From: Bacteroides sp. CAG:530
GTDB lineage: Bacteria > Bacteroidota > Bacteroidia > Bacteroidales > Bacteroidaceae
Direction: 5' to 3'
NCBI GenBank assembly: GCA_000434735.1
Contig: FR881182.1
Span: forward strand, 2,726-48,327
Length of the DNA stretch: 45,602 nt
A program made the position numbers and the translations under genes. Numbering within the stretch: the first letter of the stretch is position 1; each line of letters starts with the position of its first letter. Under the pieces are notes generated by a model that was not told where the DNA came from, made no database searches, and was given only the letters and a program-made list of their open reading frames with translations. Shown here one piece after another: positions 9,554 to 17,342 of the stretch.

Positions 9554-9561
9554 TAAATTTG
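9554..9561 (+). promoter_or_regulatory. Probable -7 element of the dus gene
   Basis: TAAATTTG is a full match to TAnnTTTG, 20 bases before the dus ATG. A TTTG at 9534-9537 could be the -33 box, with spacing slightly shorter than usual; it lies inside the preceding terminator. Confidence 0.4.
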
Positions 9562-9580
9562 CTCCCTGTTTATAGCTATA

Positions 9581-10523
9581 ATGAATGAAATGAAAATATA
9601 TGCGGCACCTCTGCAGGGGTATACAGAAATGGCTTGGCGCAATGCGCATGATGAAGTATTTGGCGGAATAGATGCGTATTATACTCCGTTTGTGCGAATG
9701 GGAGAAAGGCGGCGTTCGCAATAAAGACAATCGTGAAATAAATATTCATACTAACAAGGTAGGGCATCTTGTTCCGCAGGTAATAGCTTCGGGAGCGGAA
9801 GAGTTTCGTATGCTTGTAGACCACGTGCACGCTATGGGCTATAACGAAGTTGATTTAAATATGGGATGTCCTTTCCCTATGATGGCAAATCACGGAAAGG
9901 GCTCGGGGATGCTTGTCAGTCCAGATAAAGTAAAAGAGGTATTGGCTGTTATGCAAGAAATGCCCGACATCTGTTTTTCTGTCAAGATGAGATTGGGATG
10001 GCAAAACGCTAATGAGTGGAAATCTGTATTACCGCTTCTTAATGAGTCGCGCGTGTCGCAAATCGTGTTGCATCCTCGTATAGGCAAGCAGCAGTATAAG
10101 GGTGAAGTGGATAAAAAAGGTTTTGCCGATTTCTATGCCGAATGTGAAAAGCCGCTTGTCTATAACGGCGATTTATGCACACTGAACGATGTAGATGAGG
10201 TTATGAACGCATGGCCTAATTTGCGTGGGGTAATGATAGGGCGAGGCTTATTGGCGAACCCTGCGTTGGCGGCAGAAATTCGTGAAGGCAAGTGCTTGAC
10301 TCAAAGCGAACTTTATGCAAAGGTTGCAGAAATGCATCGCTCTATTTATTTGCAGTATGCACGTATCATAGAAGGAGGCGAGGCTCAGTTGGTTGCCAAG
10401 CTAAAGACGATGTGGGAATATCTTTTGCCCGACATGGATAAGAAACGTAGAAAGGCGATACAGAAAAGCAATAAGTTAGACTATTATTTGCGGGCGGTAG
10501 ACGAAGCTCTCGCAATGAATTAA
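9581..10523 (+). pseudogene. dus: tRNA-dihydrouridine synthase, interrupted by a one-base frameshift
   Basis: Would reduce uridine to dihydrouridine in the tRNA D-loop with FMN. Translation from ATG 9581 gives the family start (MKIYAAPLQGYTE ... AYYTPFVR) and then goes out of frame and stops at 9722-9724. From 9699 the next frame continues as expected (WEKGGVRNKDNREI) to the stop at 10521-10523. Reading CGA TGG instead of CGA ATGG at 9695-9702 restores a 313-residue protein, so there is one extra A near 9697-9698. The catalytic motif NMGCP, with its Cys, and the GRGLLANP phosphate-binding motif are intact downstream. This could be a real mutation, a sequencing error or, less likely, recoding. 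An ATG at 9672 in the downstream frame is probably not a real start. Confidence 0.85.
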
Positions 10524-10545
10524 ATTCCTTTTGCGAAAGGAATTT
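10522..10545. terminator. Hairpin between convergent dus and DUF2851 genes
   Basis: AAATTCCTTT and AAAGGAATTT form a perfect 10-bp stem around TGCG, overlapping the dus stop codon. There is no strong T-run on either side. Its place between convergent genes suggests a bidirectional terminator. Confidence 0.45.
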
Positions 10546-10590
10546 GGATTATATTAATTGTAATATGGGTTGATACCGCTAAAGGCTTAA

Positions 10591-11865
10591 TCACTGTTGC
10601 GGTTTACATTTCAAGTATTCATATCCAATTCTGCAGAAGAGGCATTTCTTTAGGTCGCAATATTCTTTTTTCAATTGTATAAGTGCCTGACTGTCGGCTG
10701 CGTGTGCGGCTTCCAGTCCGCACTCCTTCCATAAACGTATTATATGGTTGTTTTCAGGCTTCAACTCTTCTAACAGGCTCTCGGCTCTTAAACAAAGTGA
10801 CTCGTTGGTGCGATGTTTTCCGTATGTATACAGAAACGGCACTACGGTGTTTATGATAATTAAGTCTATAGAGCTATTGCTTAATGTCTTTGGAAGCGAT
10901 GTAGACGGTTCTCCGAATACATAATGTGTGAGCCAATATTCAGAAGTGCCTCCACGCAGTAGGTTTCTTAATTCTTTCAACGTCTTTGTTTCCATAAGTT
11001 TAGACAGCATACCCTGCGAGCGATGGTATAAGTTGGCCAACTGTGCTATGCGGACATGCGGAAAGTTGCCCGGGCGTAGTCGCAAGAATTTCCATTTGAA
11101 ATCTTCTGAAGGTTTTAACTCGAACTTATGTTTCATGTACTCGTATTCTTTTATCATACGCTCGGTGTACTCATCGTTGGGGAGCTCGTTTAGCAGCCCT
11201 GCCTGTCCGAAAAAGAAAGCTTCTATTTGAAACAGGTCGTCACGATGTTTGTTGACTGCCGAGAGAGGAACATTCTTTGCCCATAATTCGAAGGCGTCAC
11301 TATTCACTCCAAAGCCGAAATTGCGTGCCAACGTAATGAAAAACGCCTGTTCCCAATCTTGGTTGCTATCCGCCAGTCGCTTCTCTATCGATTTGGCTTT
11401 ATTCTCGAATCGCTCTATCTGAAGAGCCGTCATCCAACTGTGTACGGTGAATTTAGATAGCTGAGGAATAATGCGGAAGCACGCCGGATATCGGTCTTCG
11501 TGAAGTAACTCTTCGTAGTTTTTCAATAGTTGTTCAGGATAATGAAGTTCCATCTGTGGAATGACTTCTCCATTGCTTCTTTGTACGGTAGCGTCTATAT
11601 CGGATGCTACGTGCAATATGACGGAATCGTAATCGCAGTCGGTGTGATGCCCGTGTCGAAACCAATCGGACGAATGTTCATGGATTTCTACATTACCTAC
11701 CCATAAAACATCGTCTATTTTAATCTTGGCGTTGAAAAAGTCGGGACCGGCATGCATGTTTGCCAAGCCTGGATCAATAATTTCTACCGTTTTTCCTTCC
11801 GTAGTTTTTAAAGCGTGTAAGCCATAGAGCTTGTGTTTCCATGTATAGTGTAATAGTTGTTCCAT
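10591..11865 (-). CDS. DUF2851 family protein
   Basis: A 424-residue protein of the Bacteroidota-specific DUF2851 family, whose function is unknown. The recognisable part is the N-terminal third: the IIDPGLANMHAGPDFFNAKI segment, then WVGNVEIHEHSSDWFRHGH and VILHV, which are rich in His and acidic residues and could bind metal. There is no signal peptide or membrane segment, so it is probably cytoplasmic. The C-terminal part is helical and ends with a Cys-rich stretch (CDLKKCLFCRIGYEYLKC). It is divergent from dapB, with about 80 bases between the starts, and convergent with dus. Confidence 0.85.
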   Translation of the reverse strand: MEQLLHYTWKHKLYGLHALKTTEGKTVEIIDPGLANMHAGPDFFNAKIKIDDVLWVGNVEIHEHSSDWFRHGHHTDCDYDSVILHVASDIDATVQRSNGEVIPQMELHYPEQLLKNYEELLHEDRYPACFRIIPQLSKFTVHSWMTALQIERFENKAKSIEKRLADSNQDWEQAFFITLARNFGFGVNSDAFELWAKNVPLSAVNKHRDDLFQIEAFFFGQAGLLNELPNDEYTERMIKEYEYMKHKFELKPSEDFKWKFLRLRPGNFPHVRIAQLANLYHRSQGMLSKLMETKTLKELRNLLRGGTSEYWLTHYVFGEPSTSLPKTLSNSSIDLIIINTVVPFLYTYGKHRTNESLCLRAESLLEELKPENNHIIRLWKECGLEAAHAADSQALIQLKKEYCDLKKCLFCRIGYEYLKCKPQQ

Positions 11866-11917
11866 GTTAACGAGGTGTAAATGTTCGATAAATATAATGA
11901 TTTAGAACGAAAAACGC

Positions 11918-11925
11918 TATCTTTG
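11918..11925 (+). promoter_or_regulatory. -7 element of the dapB operon
   Basis: TATCTTTG is a full match to TAnnTTTG, 22 bases before the dapB ATG. The -33 box is not clear. Confidence 0.5.
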
Positions 11926-11947
11926 TGACTAAAATAGTTGATTTTAT

Positions 11948-12703
11948 ATGAAAATAGCATTAATAGGATACGGAAAGATGGGCAAGGAGATAGAGAAAAT
12001 AGCCAAAGCCCGTGGTCATGAAATAGTAAGTATTATCGATGTAAACAATCGCGAAGATTTTTCGTCCGAAGCTTTCCGCTCGGCAGACGTCGCTATTGAG
12101 TTTACAGCCCCTACAGTAGCATACGGAAACTGCTTGGAGGCATTCCGTAATGGCGTAAAGGTAGTGTCAGGAAGTACCGGATGGATGAACGAACACGGCG
12201 AAGAAATGCGCCGTCTGTGTGCCGAAGACGGAAAAACTTTATTCTGGTCTTCTAACTTCAGCCTTGGTGTAGCTATCTTCTCGGCTGTAAATAAGTATCT
12301 TGCTAAGATTATGAATAATTTCCCAAATTATGACGTGTCGATGGTAGAAACCCACCATGTGCATAAGTTGGATGCTCCAAGCGGAACCGCTATCACATTG
12401 GCAGAAGGTATTTTAGAGAACCTTGACCGTAAAGACAAGTGGGTGATGGGTACGCTTACCGCTCCCGACGGAACAGTGACAGGTACTACAGAATGTGCTC
12501 CTAACGAACTTCCTATAAGCGCAATTCGCGAAGGTGAAGTTCCGGGAATACATACTATTCGCTATGATTCTGAAGCCGATTCTATTACCATCACTCACGA
12601 TGCGAAAAACCGTAAAGGATTTGCACTGGGTGCAGTGTTGGCTGCCGAATATACAGCTCAACACGAAGGTTTCTTGGGTATGAACGATTTATTTCAGTTT
12701 TAA
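11948..12703 (+). CDS. dapB: 4-hydroxy-tetrahydrodipicolinate reductase
   Basis: Reduces hydroxy-tetrahydrodipicolinate with NAD(P)H in the diaminopimelate/lysine pathway, in the cytoplasm. At 251 aa it has the usual length. The N-terminal Rossmann motif is GYGKMGKEI (residues 7-15). The substrate-binding and catalytic segment HHVHKLDAPSGTA is present, with the conserved His pair and Lys of the family. The C-terminus has the typical REGEVPGIHTIRYDS segment and the HDAKNRKGFALGA end. It is the first gene of a close-packed run; the signal peptidase gene starts 3 bases after its stop, so cell-wall precursor synthesis and protein export are probably co-transcribed. Confidence 0.96.
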   Translation: MKIALIGYGKMGKEIEKIAKARGHEIVSIIDVNNREDFSSEAFRSADVAIEFTAPTVAYGNCLEAFRNGVKVVSGSTGWMNEHGEEMRRLCAEDGKTLFWSSNFSLGVAIFSAVNKYLAKIMNNFPNYDVSMVETHHVHKLDAPSGTAITLAEGILENLDRKDKWVMGTLTAPDGTVTGTTECAPNELPISAIREGEVPGIHTIRYDSEADSITITHDAKNRKGFALGAVLAAEYTAQHEGFLGMNDLFQF

Positions 12704-12706
12704 TTT

Positions 12707-14131
12707 ATGATAGAAGCATCTCGCAAGCAGTGGATTAAGTTTGGAGTAGCATTAACTTTATACTTACTCTTTATTATATGGCTGAGAAGTTGGCTTGGCA
12801 TTGTTGTCGTTCCGTTTATTTTCGATGCGTATATAACGAAAAAAATTCCATGGACTTGGTGGAAGAAATCGAAGAATAAAACGGTTCTTACCGTAATGGG
12901 GTGGGTAGACGCTATCGTCTTCGCCTTGGTGGCCGTGTATTTCGTTAATCTGTATTTCTTTCAGAATTATGTGATACCATCGTCTTCGCTCGAAAAGTCG
13001 TTGCTCGTAGGCGATTATCTGTTTGTAAGCAAGATGAGCTACGGAGCTCGTGTTTCGCAGACTCCGCTTCACATGCCGCTTACACAGCATACTATGCCTA
13101 TATTCAATTGCAAATCGTATTTGGAATGGGTAAAGTGGGACTATAAGCGTGTAGACGGACTGGGAAAGGTTCAGTTGAACGATATCGTGGTATTTAACTT
13201 CCCAGCAGGCGATAGCGTAGCTACTGCTTTGCAGGCCGAAGATATTTATCGATTGAGCTATCAGGCTGGAAAAGAATTGTCAAAGCCTATCGATATGTCG
13301 GGCTTGTCGCTGGAAGATCAGCGCCTTGTGTTCGATTATTACTATCAGGTAGGACGTAAGTACATTAATGACAATCCTCAGTCGTTTGGCGAGATAGTGG
13401 TACGCCCTGTAGACAGACGCGAAAACTACGTTAAGCGTTGTGTAGGTTTGCCGGGACAGATTCTTCAGATTGAGAATAGAGTTATTTATCTGGATGGTAA
13501 GGCTAATAAAGAGCCCGACAATGTTCAGTATCGTTATTTTGTGCATACTAAAGGCATGTTGCCCGACGATTTGTGCCATGAACTTGGAATAAGCAAAGAA
13601 GACTTGGCGGGATATTACACCGACGAATCTGTATACAATATGCCGCTTACTGCCAAAGCTAAAGATGCGTTGCTGGCACGTAAAGATATTGTAACAGCCA
13701 TAGAAAATACCCCCGACGATGATGCGGGCGGCTTGTATCCTCTTAATAAGTTGACCGGATGGACGGTAGATAACTACGGACCGATATGGATTCCGAAGAA
13801 AGGAGAAACGATAGAACTTTCTCTCGATAACCTGCCGCTGTACGAGCGTCCTATCCACGCATACGAAGGAAACGCTTTAGAGGTAAAAGACGGAAAGATA
13901 TTCATCAACGGAGAGGAGACAACCCATTATACATTCAAGATGGACTATTATTGGATGATGGGCGACAACCGTCATAACTCAGCCGACTCTCGCTTTTGGG
14001 GATTTGTTCCAGAAGACCATATCGTAGGTAAGCCTATCTTTATCTGGTTGTCTTTAGACCAAGACCGCGGATGGTTCGACGGTAAGATTCGCTGGAACCG
14101 TCTGTTCAAGTTTGTAGATTCAATTAAATAA
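12707..14131 (+). CDS. lepB: Signal peptidase I, long Bacteroidota form
   Basis: Cleaves signal peptides from exported proteins at the periplasmic face of the inner membrane. It is 474 aa, longer than typical bacterial enzymes. Two membrane segments lie in the first 85 residues. The catalytic Ser is in IPSSSLEKSL (S94 by alignment with the PSGSM box), the general-base Lys in YVKRCVGLPGQ (K243), and the GDNRHNSADSR box at 419-429. The Ser-Lys distance is 149 residues, against about 55 in the E. coli enzyme, so there is a large insertion in the periplasmic domain and another between the Lys and GDNR boxes. It is directly followed by an apparently inactive paralogue, 37 bases downstream. Confidence 0.95.
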   Translation: MIEASRKQWIKFGVALTLYLLFIIWLRSWLGIVVVPFIFDAYITKKIPWTWWKKSKNKTVLTVMGWVDAIVFALVAVYFVNLYFFQNYVIPSSSLEKSLLVGDYLFVSKMSYGARVSQTPLHMPLTQHTMPIFNCKSYLEWVKWDYKRVDGLGKVQLNDIVVFNFPAGDSVATALQAEDIYRLSYQAGKELSKPIDMSGLSLEDQRLVFDYYYQVGRKYINDNPQSFGEIVVRPVDRRENYVKRCVGLPGQILQIENRVIYLDGKANKEPDNVQYRYFVHTKGMLPDDLCHELGISKEDLAGYYTDESVYNMPLTAKAKDALLARKDIVTAIENTPDDDAGGLYPLNKLTGWTVDNYGPIWIPKKGETIELSLDNLPLYERPIHAYEGNALEVKDGKIFINGEETTHYTFKMDYYWMMGDNRHNSADSRFWGFVPEDHIVGKPIFIWLSLDQDRGWFDGKIRWNRLFKFVDSIK

Positions 14132-14139
14132 AGTTTAAG

Positions 14140-14155
14140 CCGCATCTTGATGCGG
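14140..14155 (+). repeat. Small hairpin between the two signal peptidase-like genes
   Basis: CCGCATC and GATGCGG pair perfectly around a TT loop in the 37-base gap. No T-run follows; it may be an mRNA processing or stability element. Confidence 0.35.
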
Positions 14156-14168
14156 TATGTAAGATACG

Positions 14169-15080
14169 ATGTTGAAAGCCGATTGGAAAACAGGACTTAA
14201 AATAGTTGTGGCTGCAGCCGTTGCAGCCATGACATTGAAGGCCTTTTTGGTTACCTCCTGCTTTATCCCATCGTCCGGAATGGAGAATTCACTCTATCAA
14301 GGAGAAGGCGTATTGGTGGAAAAATGGAGTTACGGGCCTCGTGTGCCCTTTCCTTCTGTTTTCGGGTATCACCGTATAGCGTCTTTGCAGGCAAAAAAAG
14401 GCGATATTATGCTTTTCAACAATCCGTCGCCTACAGCTGTTAATACTGCGGTAGAGCGGCGCAACGTATTTATCGGTAGGTGCGTAGGTGCTCCGGGAGA
14501 TACTATGATGCTGAATAATGAACTGATTAATACGGGATGCGGGGTGTTCAGTCCCGACAGCAAGTCGCTATATGCATATCCGGCATCGAAAGAAGACTCG
14601 CTGTTTGCGGTGCTTGAGGTATTGGGGATTACGAATAACCGATTAATCAGTTATACCAACGAGGGCGATTATATCCGTAGCTTTAGTCATTATGAGTATT
14701 ATCTGATATCGCAGAAGACAGGAAATATCTTGTTGAGGCCGTTGAATGACGATGATTCTCAAGATGTGCATCCTTTCATCGTTCCAGCAAAAGGAAAGTC
14801 GGTGAAAATATATCCATGGAATGTAGTTCTTATGGCGAATACTATATTTTGTCATGAAGGACATAGCACAGCCGTGAAAAACGATACTCTGTGGGTAGAC
14901 GGGAAACGCACTGATGCGTACACTTTCTCAAAAGATTATTATTGGGTATCATCTAACAATCCGGTTAATCTTGTGGATTCCAGATTGTTTGGCTTCGTGC
15001 CCGAAGATTGCATAATCGGAAAAGCCTGGAGAGTGTGGTTCACAACGCGTAAAGGACGCTTAGGGCAATGCGTTCAATAA
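14169..15080 (+). CDS. Signal peptidase I-like protein lacking catalytic residues (pseudoenzyme)
   Basis: S26-family paralogue of the preceding lepB, 303 aa, with one N-terminal membrane segment (residues about 8-28). Aligned by eye with its neighbour, the catalytic Ser box reads IPSSGMENSLY, so S94 becomes G37. The Lys box reads FIGRCVGAPGD, so K243 becomes G103. The GDNR box reads SNNP at 262-265, so the conserved Asp is lost, while VDSRLFGFVPED after it is kept. The fold therefore seems preserved and the Ser-Lys dyad absent. A role as a binding, chaperone-like or regulatory partner of active LepB is inference; the inactive SpsA beside SpsB in Staphylococcus aureus is a known parallel. Neighbouring Ser residues (S35, S36) could act only if the alignment is wrong. 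Confidence 0.9.
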   Translation: MLKADWKTGLKIVVAAAVAAMTLKAFLVTSCFIPSSGMENSLYQGEGVLVEKWSYGPRVPFPSVFGYHRIASLQAKKGDIMLFNNPSPTAVNTAVERRNVFIGRCVGAPGDTMMLNNELINTGCGVFSPDSKSLYAYPASKEDSLFAVLEVLGITNNRLISYTNEGDYIRSFSHYEYYLISQKTGNILLRPLNDDDSQDVHPFIVPAKGKSVKIYPWNVVLMANTIFCHEGHSTAVKNDTLWVDGKRTDAYTFSKDYYWVSSNNPVNLVDSRLFGFVPEDCIIGKAWRVWFTTRKGRLGQCVQ

Positions 15081-15102
15081 AGCATTTTGATTAGGAAATA
15101 AA

Positions 15103-15768
15103 ATGGTGAAAAAAGAAATAATACTAAGTTCGGCTTATCTGGCGCCGGTAGAATATTACGCCAAACTATACAGTTATGACACGGTGTATGTAGAACGCTT
15201 CGATAATTATATGAAGCAGACCTACCGCAACCGTTGCGTAATAGCTTCAGCTAACGGAACTTTGGCGCTGACCGTGCCAACCGAAAAAACAGATGAGGCT
15301 AAATGTTTGATGAAGGATATTCGCGTTTCCGAGCATGGAAACTGGCGGCATGTGCACTGGAACGCTTTTGTGGCGGGATATAAACAAAGTCCTTTCTTTG
15401 ATTATTACGCCGACGAGTTTCATGCGTTCTTCGAGCGTAAGTATACGTTTTTATACGATTTCAACGAAGAACTTCGGCAGTGGGTGTGCAGTCAGATAGA
15501 TTTGGTGCCTAACGTAATTTCTACTTCAGAATATATGGAGGCTTCAGAATCGATAAGCGATTTCCGTGAACTTATTCATCCGAAAAAGGATTTTGCGGAA
15601 GTGGATTCTACTTTTGTGCCCAAGCCATATTATCAGGTGTTTGATGCGAAAAACGGTTTCACCCCCAACCTGAGTATTATAGACTTGCTTTTTAATATGG
15701 GGCCTGAGAGCTTGCTAGTATTGCGCGATAGCGTTAAAGATAATCAGATAACAGAAATTTTAAAATAG
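15103..15768 (+). CDS. WbqC-like family protein
   Basis: A 221-residue cytoplasmic protein of the WbqC family. The recognisable features are the opening SSAYLAPVEYYAKLYSYD, the N/R-rich NYMKQTYRNRCVIA, the strand LTVPTE and the HWNAFVAGYKQSPFFDYY segment, all typical of the family. WbqC proteins are linked to sugar modification in surface polysaccharide synthesis, but their biochemical role is not settled, so I assign none here. It lies 22 bases after the signal peptidase-like gene and 7 bases before the first rhomboid gene, which implies co-transcription. Confidence 0.85.
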   Translation: MVKKEIILSSAYLAPVEYYAKLYSYDTVYVERFDNYMKQTYRNRCVIASANGTLALTVPTEKTDEAKCLMKDIRVSEHGNWRHVHWNAFVAGYKQSPFFDYYADEFHAFFERKYTFLYDFNEELRQWVCSQIDLVPNVISTSEYMEASESISDFRELIHPKKDFAEVDSTFVPKPYYQVFDAKNGFTPNLSIIDLLFNMGPESLLVLRDSVKDNQITEILK

Positions 15769-15775
15769 ACTATAT

Positions 15776-16453
15776 ATGAACCAACTTCCTACAATAACGA
15801 AGAACTTGTTAATAATCAATGTTCTGTGCTTCTTTGGGACTATCGTAGCCAGAAGATACGGCATTGATTTGGAAAGTATGTTTGGATTGCATTTCTTCCT
15901 TGCTTCCGATTTTAATCCGATACAGCTTATAACTTATATGTTCATGCACGCCAACTTTGAGCATATTTTTTTCAATATGTTCGCCGTATGGATGTTCGGA
16001 CGTACTCTTGAAGCTGTATGGGGACCTAAGCGTTTCCTTATCTATTATATGATATGTGGTATAGGCGCCGGTTTGATGCAAGAGCTAGTGCAGTACATGG
16101 AGTACTTCTTTGCGTGGTCGCAATACACTGCGGTATCTACGTCGGCAGGTATTATTCCGATGGAAGCCTTTTTGAATCAGCTTAATACGGTAGGCGCATC
16201 TGGCGCCGTATACGGTATATTGCTTGCGTTTGGTATGCTCTTCCCTAACAGTGAAATGTTTGTATTCCCCATTCCTATGCCTATCAAGGCAAAATACTTT
16301 GTAATAGGATATGCGGTAATAGAACTCCTTCTTGGTATAACCGGAGGCGATGGCGTAGCTCATTTCGCTCATTTAGGCGGAATGTTGGTAGGTTTTATAT
16401 TGATTATTTATTGGAGAAAGAAGAATGGCGGCAGACAGCAATTCTATTATTAA
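15776..16453 (+). CDS. Rhomboid family intramembrane serine protease (first of two)
   Basis: A 225-residue multi-pass inner-membrane protein that would cut transmembrane substrates within the bilayer. It shows the rhomboid signatures: HANFEHIFFNMFAVWMFG in the second membrane segment, GASGAVYG with catalytic S142, and AHFAHLGG with catalytic H199. About six hydrophobic segments are visible, ending in a short basic tail. Its last 29 bases overlap the start of the second rhomboid gene, so the two are translationally coupled. The substrate is unknown. Confidence 0.93.
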   Translation: MNQLPTITKNLLIINVLCFFGTIVARRYGIDLESMFGLHFFLASDFNPIQLITYMFMHANFEHIFFNMFAVWMFGRTLEAVWGPKRFLIYYMICGIGAGLMQELVQYMEYFFAWSQYTAVSTSAGIIPMEAFLNQLNTVGASGAVYGILLAFGMLFPNSEMFVFPIPMPIKAKYFVIGYAVIELLLGITGGDGVAHFAHLGGMLVGFILIIYWRKKNGGRQQFYY

Positions 16454-17324
16454 GAATCTGTACAGCAAATTTAAGTACGGCGATATCGTAATTCGTTTGC
16501 TCTACCTTAACATAGGTGTGTTTCTGATAATCTCACTGTGTGGGTTGATATGCACCTTATTTAATTTGCTGCCTGTAAGATGGGTAAGCTATCTGATGTT
16601 TCCGGCATCTGTAGAGCGTTTCGCATATCAGCCTTGGAGTATATTCAGCTATATGTTTGTTCATGTAGATGTATTCCATGTTCTTTTCAATATGATATGG
16701 CTGTATTGGTTCGGGCGTTTGTTCTTGGATTTCTTTTCTTCCAAGCATTTGCGCGGACTATATATATTAGGAGGTATGATGGGAGCTTTAGCGTATATGC
16801 TGGCCTATCATGTGTTTCCTTATTTTTCTAATTCGGTAGATGTGGCCTGTGTAACGGGGGCTTCGGCTTCTGTTCTTGCAATTGTTGTAGCCGTAGCAGT
16901 CCGCGAGCCTAATTATGCGATAAATTTCATGTTTATCGGTAGGGTACGGCTGAAGTATATAGCGTTATTCATGATTGTTTTCGATGTGTTGTTCGTTACA
17001 TCGGATAATGCCGGTGGACACATCGCTCATTTAGGTGGGGCTTTAGCCGGATGGCTGTTTGCTTCTGCGTTAGCCAAAGGAACTGATATGACCAGATGGA
17101 TAAATGCTGCGCTCGATTTCCGCTTTGTAGGTAGAAAGCCAAAGGTGAAGAAGCCAAAGATGAAAGTCCACTACGGAACAGGTAAAAAGAAAGAAAATAA
17201 CGAGACCCAGAAAAATGCGCATACTGCCGAAATTGATGCCATTTTAGATAAGTTGAGAAAATCCGGCTATAATAACTTGACCGACGACGAGAAAAAAAAG
17301 CTCTTCGATTTGAGCAAGAAGTAA
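16425..17324 (+). CDS. Rhomboid family intramembrane serine protease (second, with cytosolic tail)
   Basis: A 299-residue protein with about six membrane segments (residues 20-215) and a charged C-terminal tail of about 80 residues rich in Lys and Glu, ending in a helical DDEKKKLFDLSKK segment. The signatures are HVDVFHVLFNMIWLYWFG, GASASV with catalytic S147, and HIAHLGG with H202. The Gly that normally follows the catalytic Ser is Ala (A148). The start at 16425 overlaps the upstream rhomboid gene by 29 bases; a later start would remove part of the conserved N-terminal region. The tail may bind a cytosolic partner, but that is inference. Confidence 0.92.
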   Translation: MAADSNSIIKNLYSKFKYGDIVIRLLYLNIGVFLIISLCGLICTLFNLLPVRWVSYLMFPASVERFAYQPWSIFSYMFVHVDVFHVLFNMIWLYWFGRLFLDFFSSKHLRGLYILGGMMGALAYMLAYHVFPYFSNSVDVACVTGASASVLAIVVAVAVREPNYAINFMFIGRVRLKYIALFMIVFDVLFVTSDNAGGHIAHLGGALAGWLFASALAKGTDMTRWINAALDFRFVGRKPKVKKPKMKVHYGTGKKKENNETQKNAHTAEIDAILDKLRKSGYNNLTDDEKKKLFDLSKK

Positions 17325-17342
17325 TAAAATGAAGTCCTGACA

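Noticed and set aside
9672..9698. ATG at 9672 as the real dus start.
   Set aside because: The first nine codons in that frame (MRIILRLCE-like) do not resemble Dus, while the other frame upstream gives the exact family N-terminus; a frameshift explains both.
9698..9724. Programmed frameshifting in dus.
   Set aside because: No slippery run, no strong internal Shine-Dalgarno site and no evident downstream pseudoknot; Dus genes are not known to need recoding. An ordinary mutation or sequence error is simpler.
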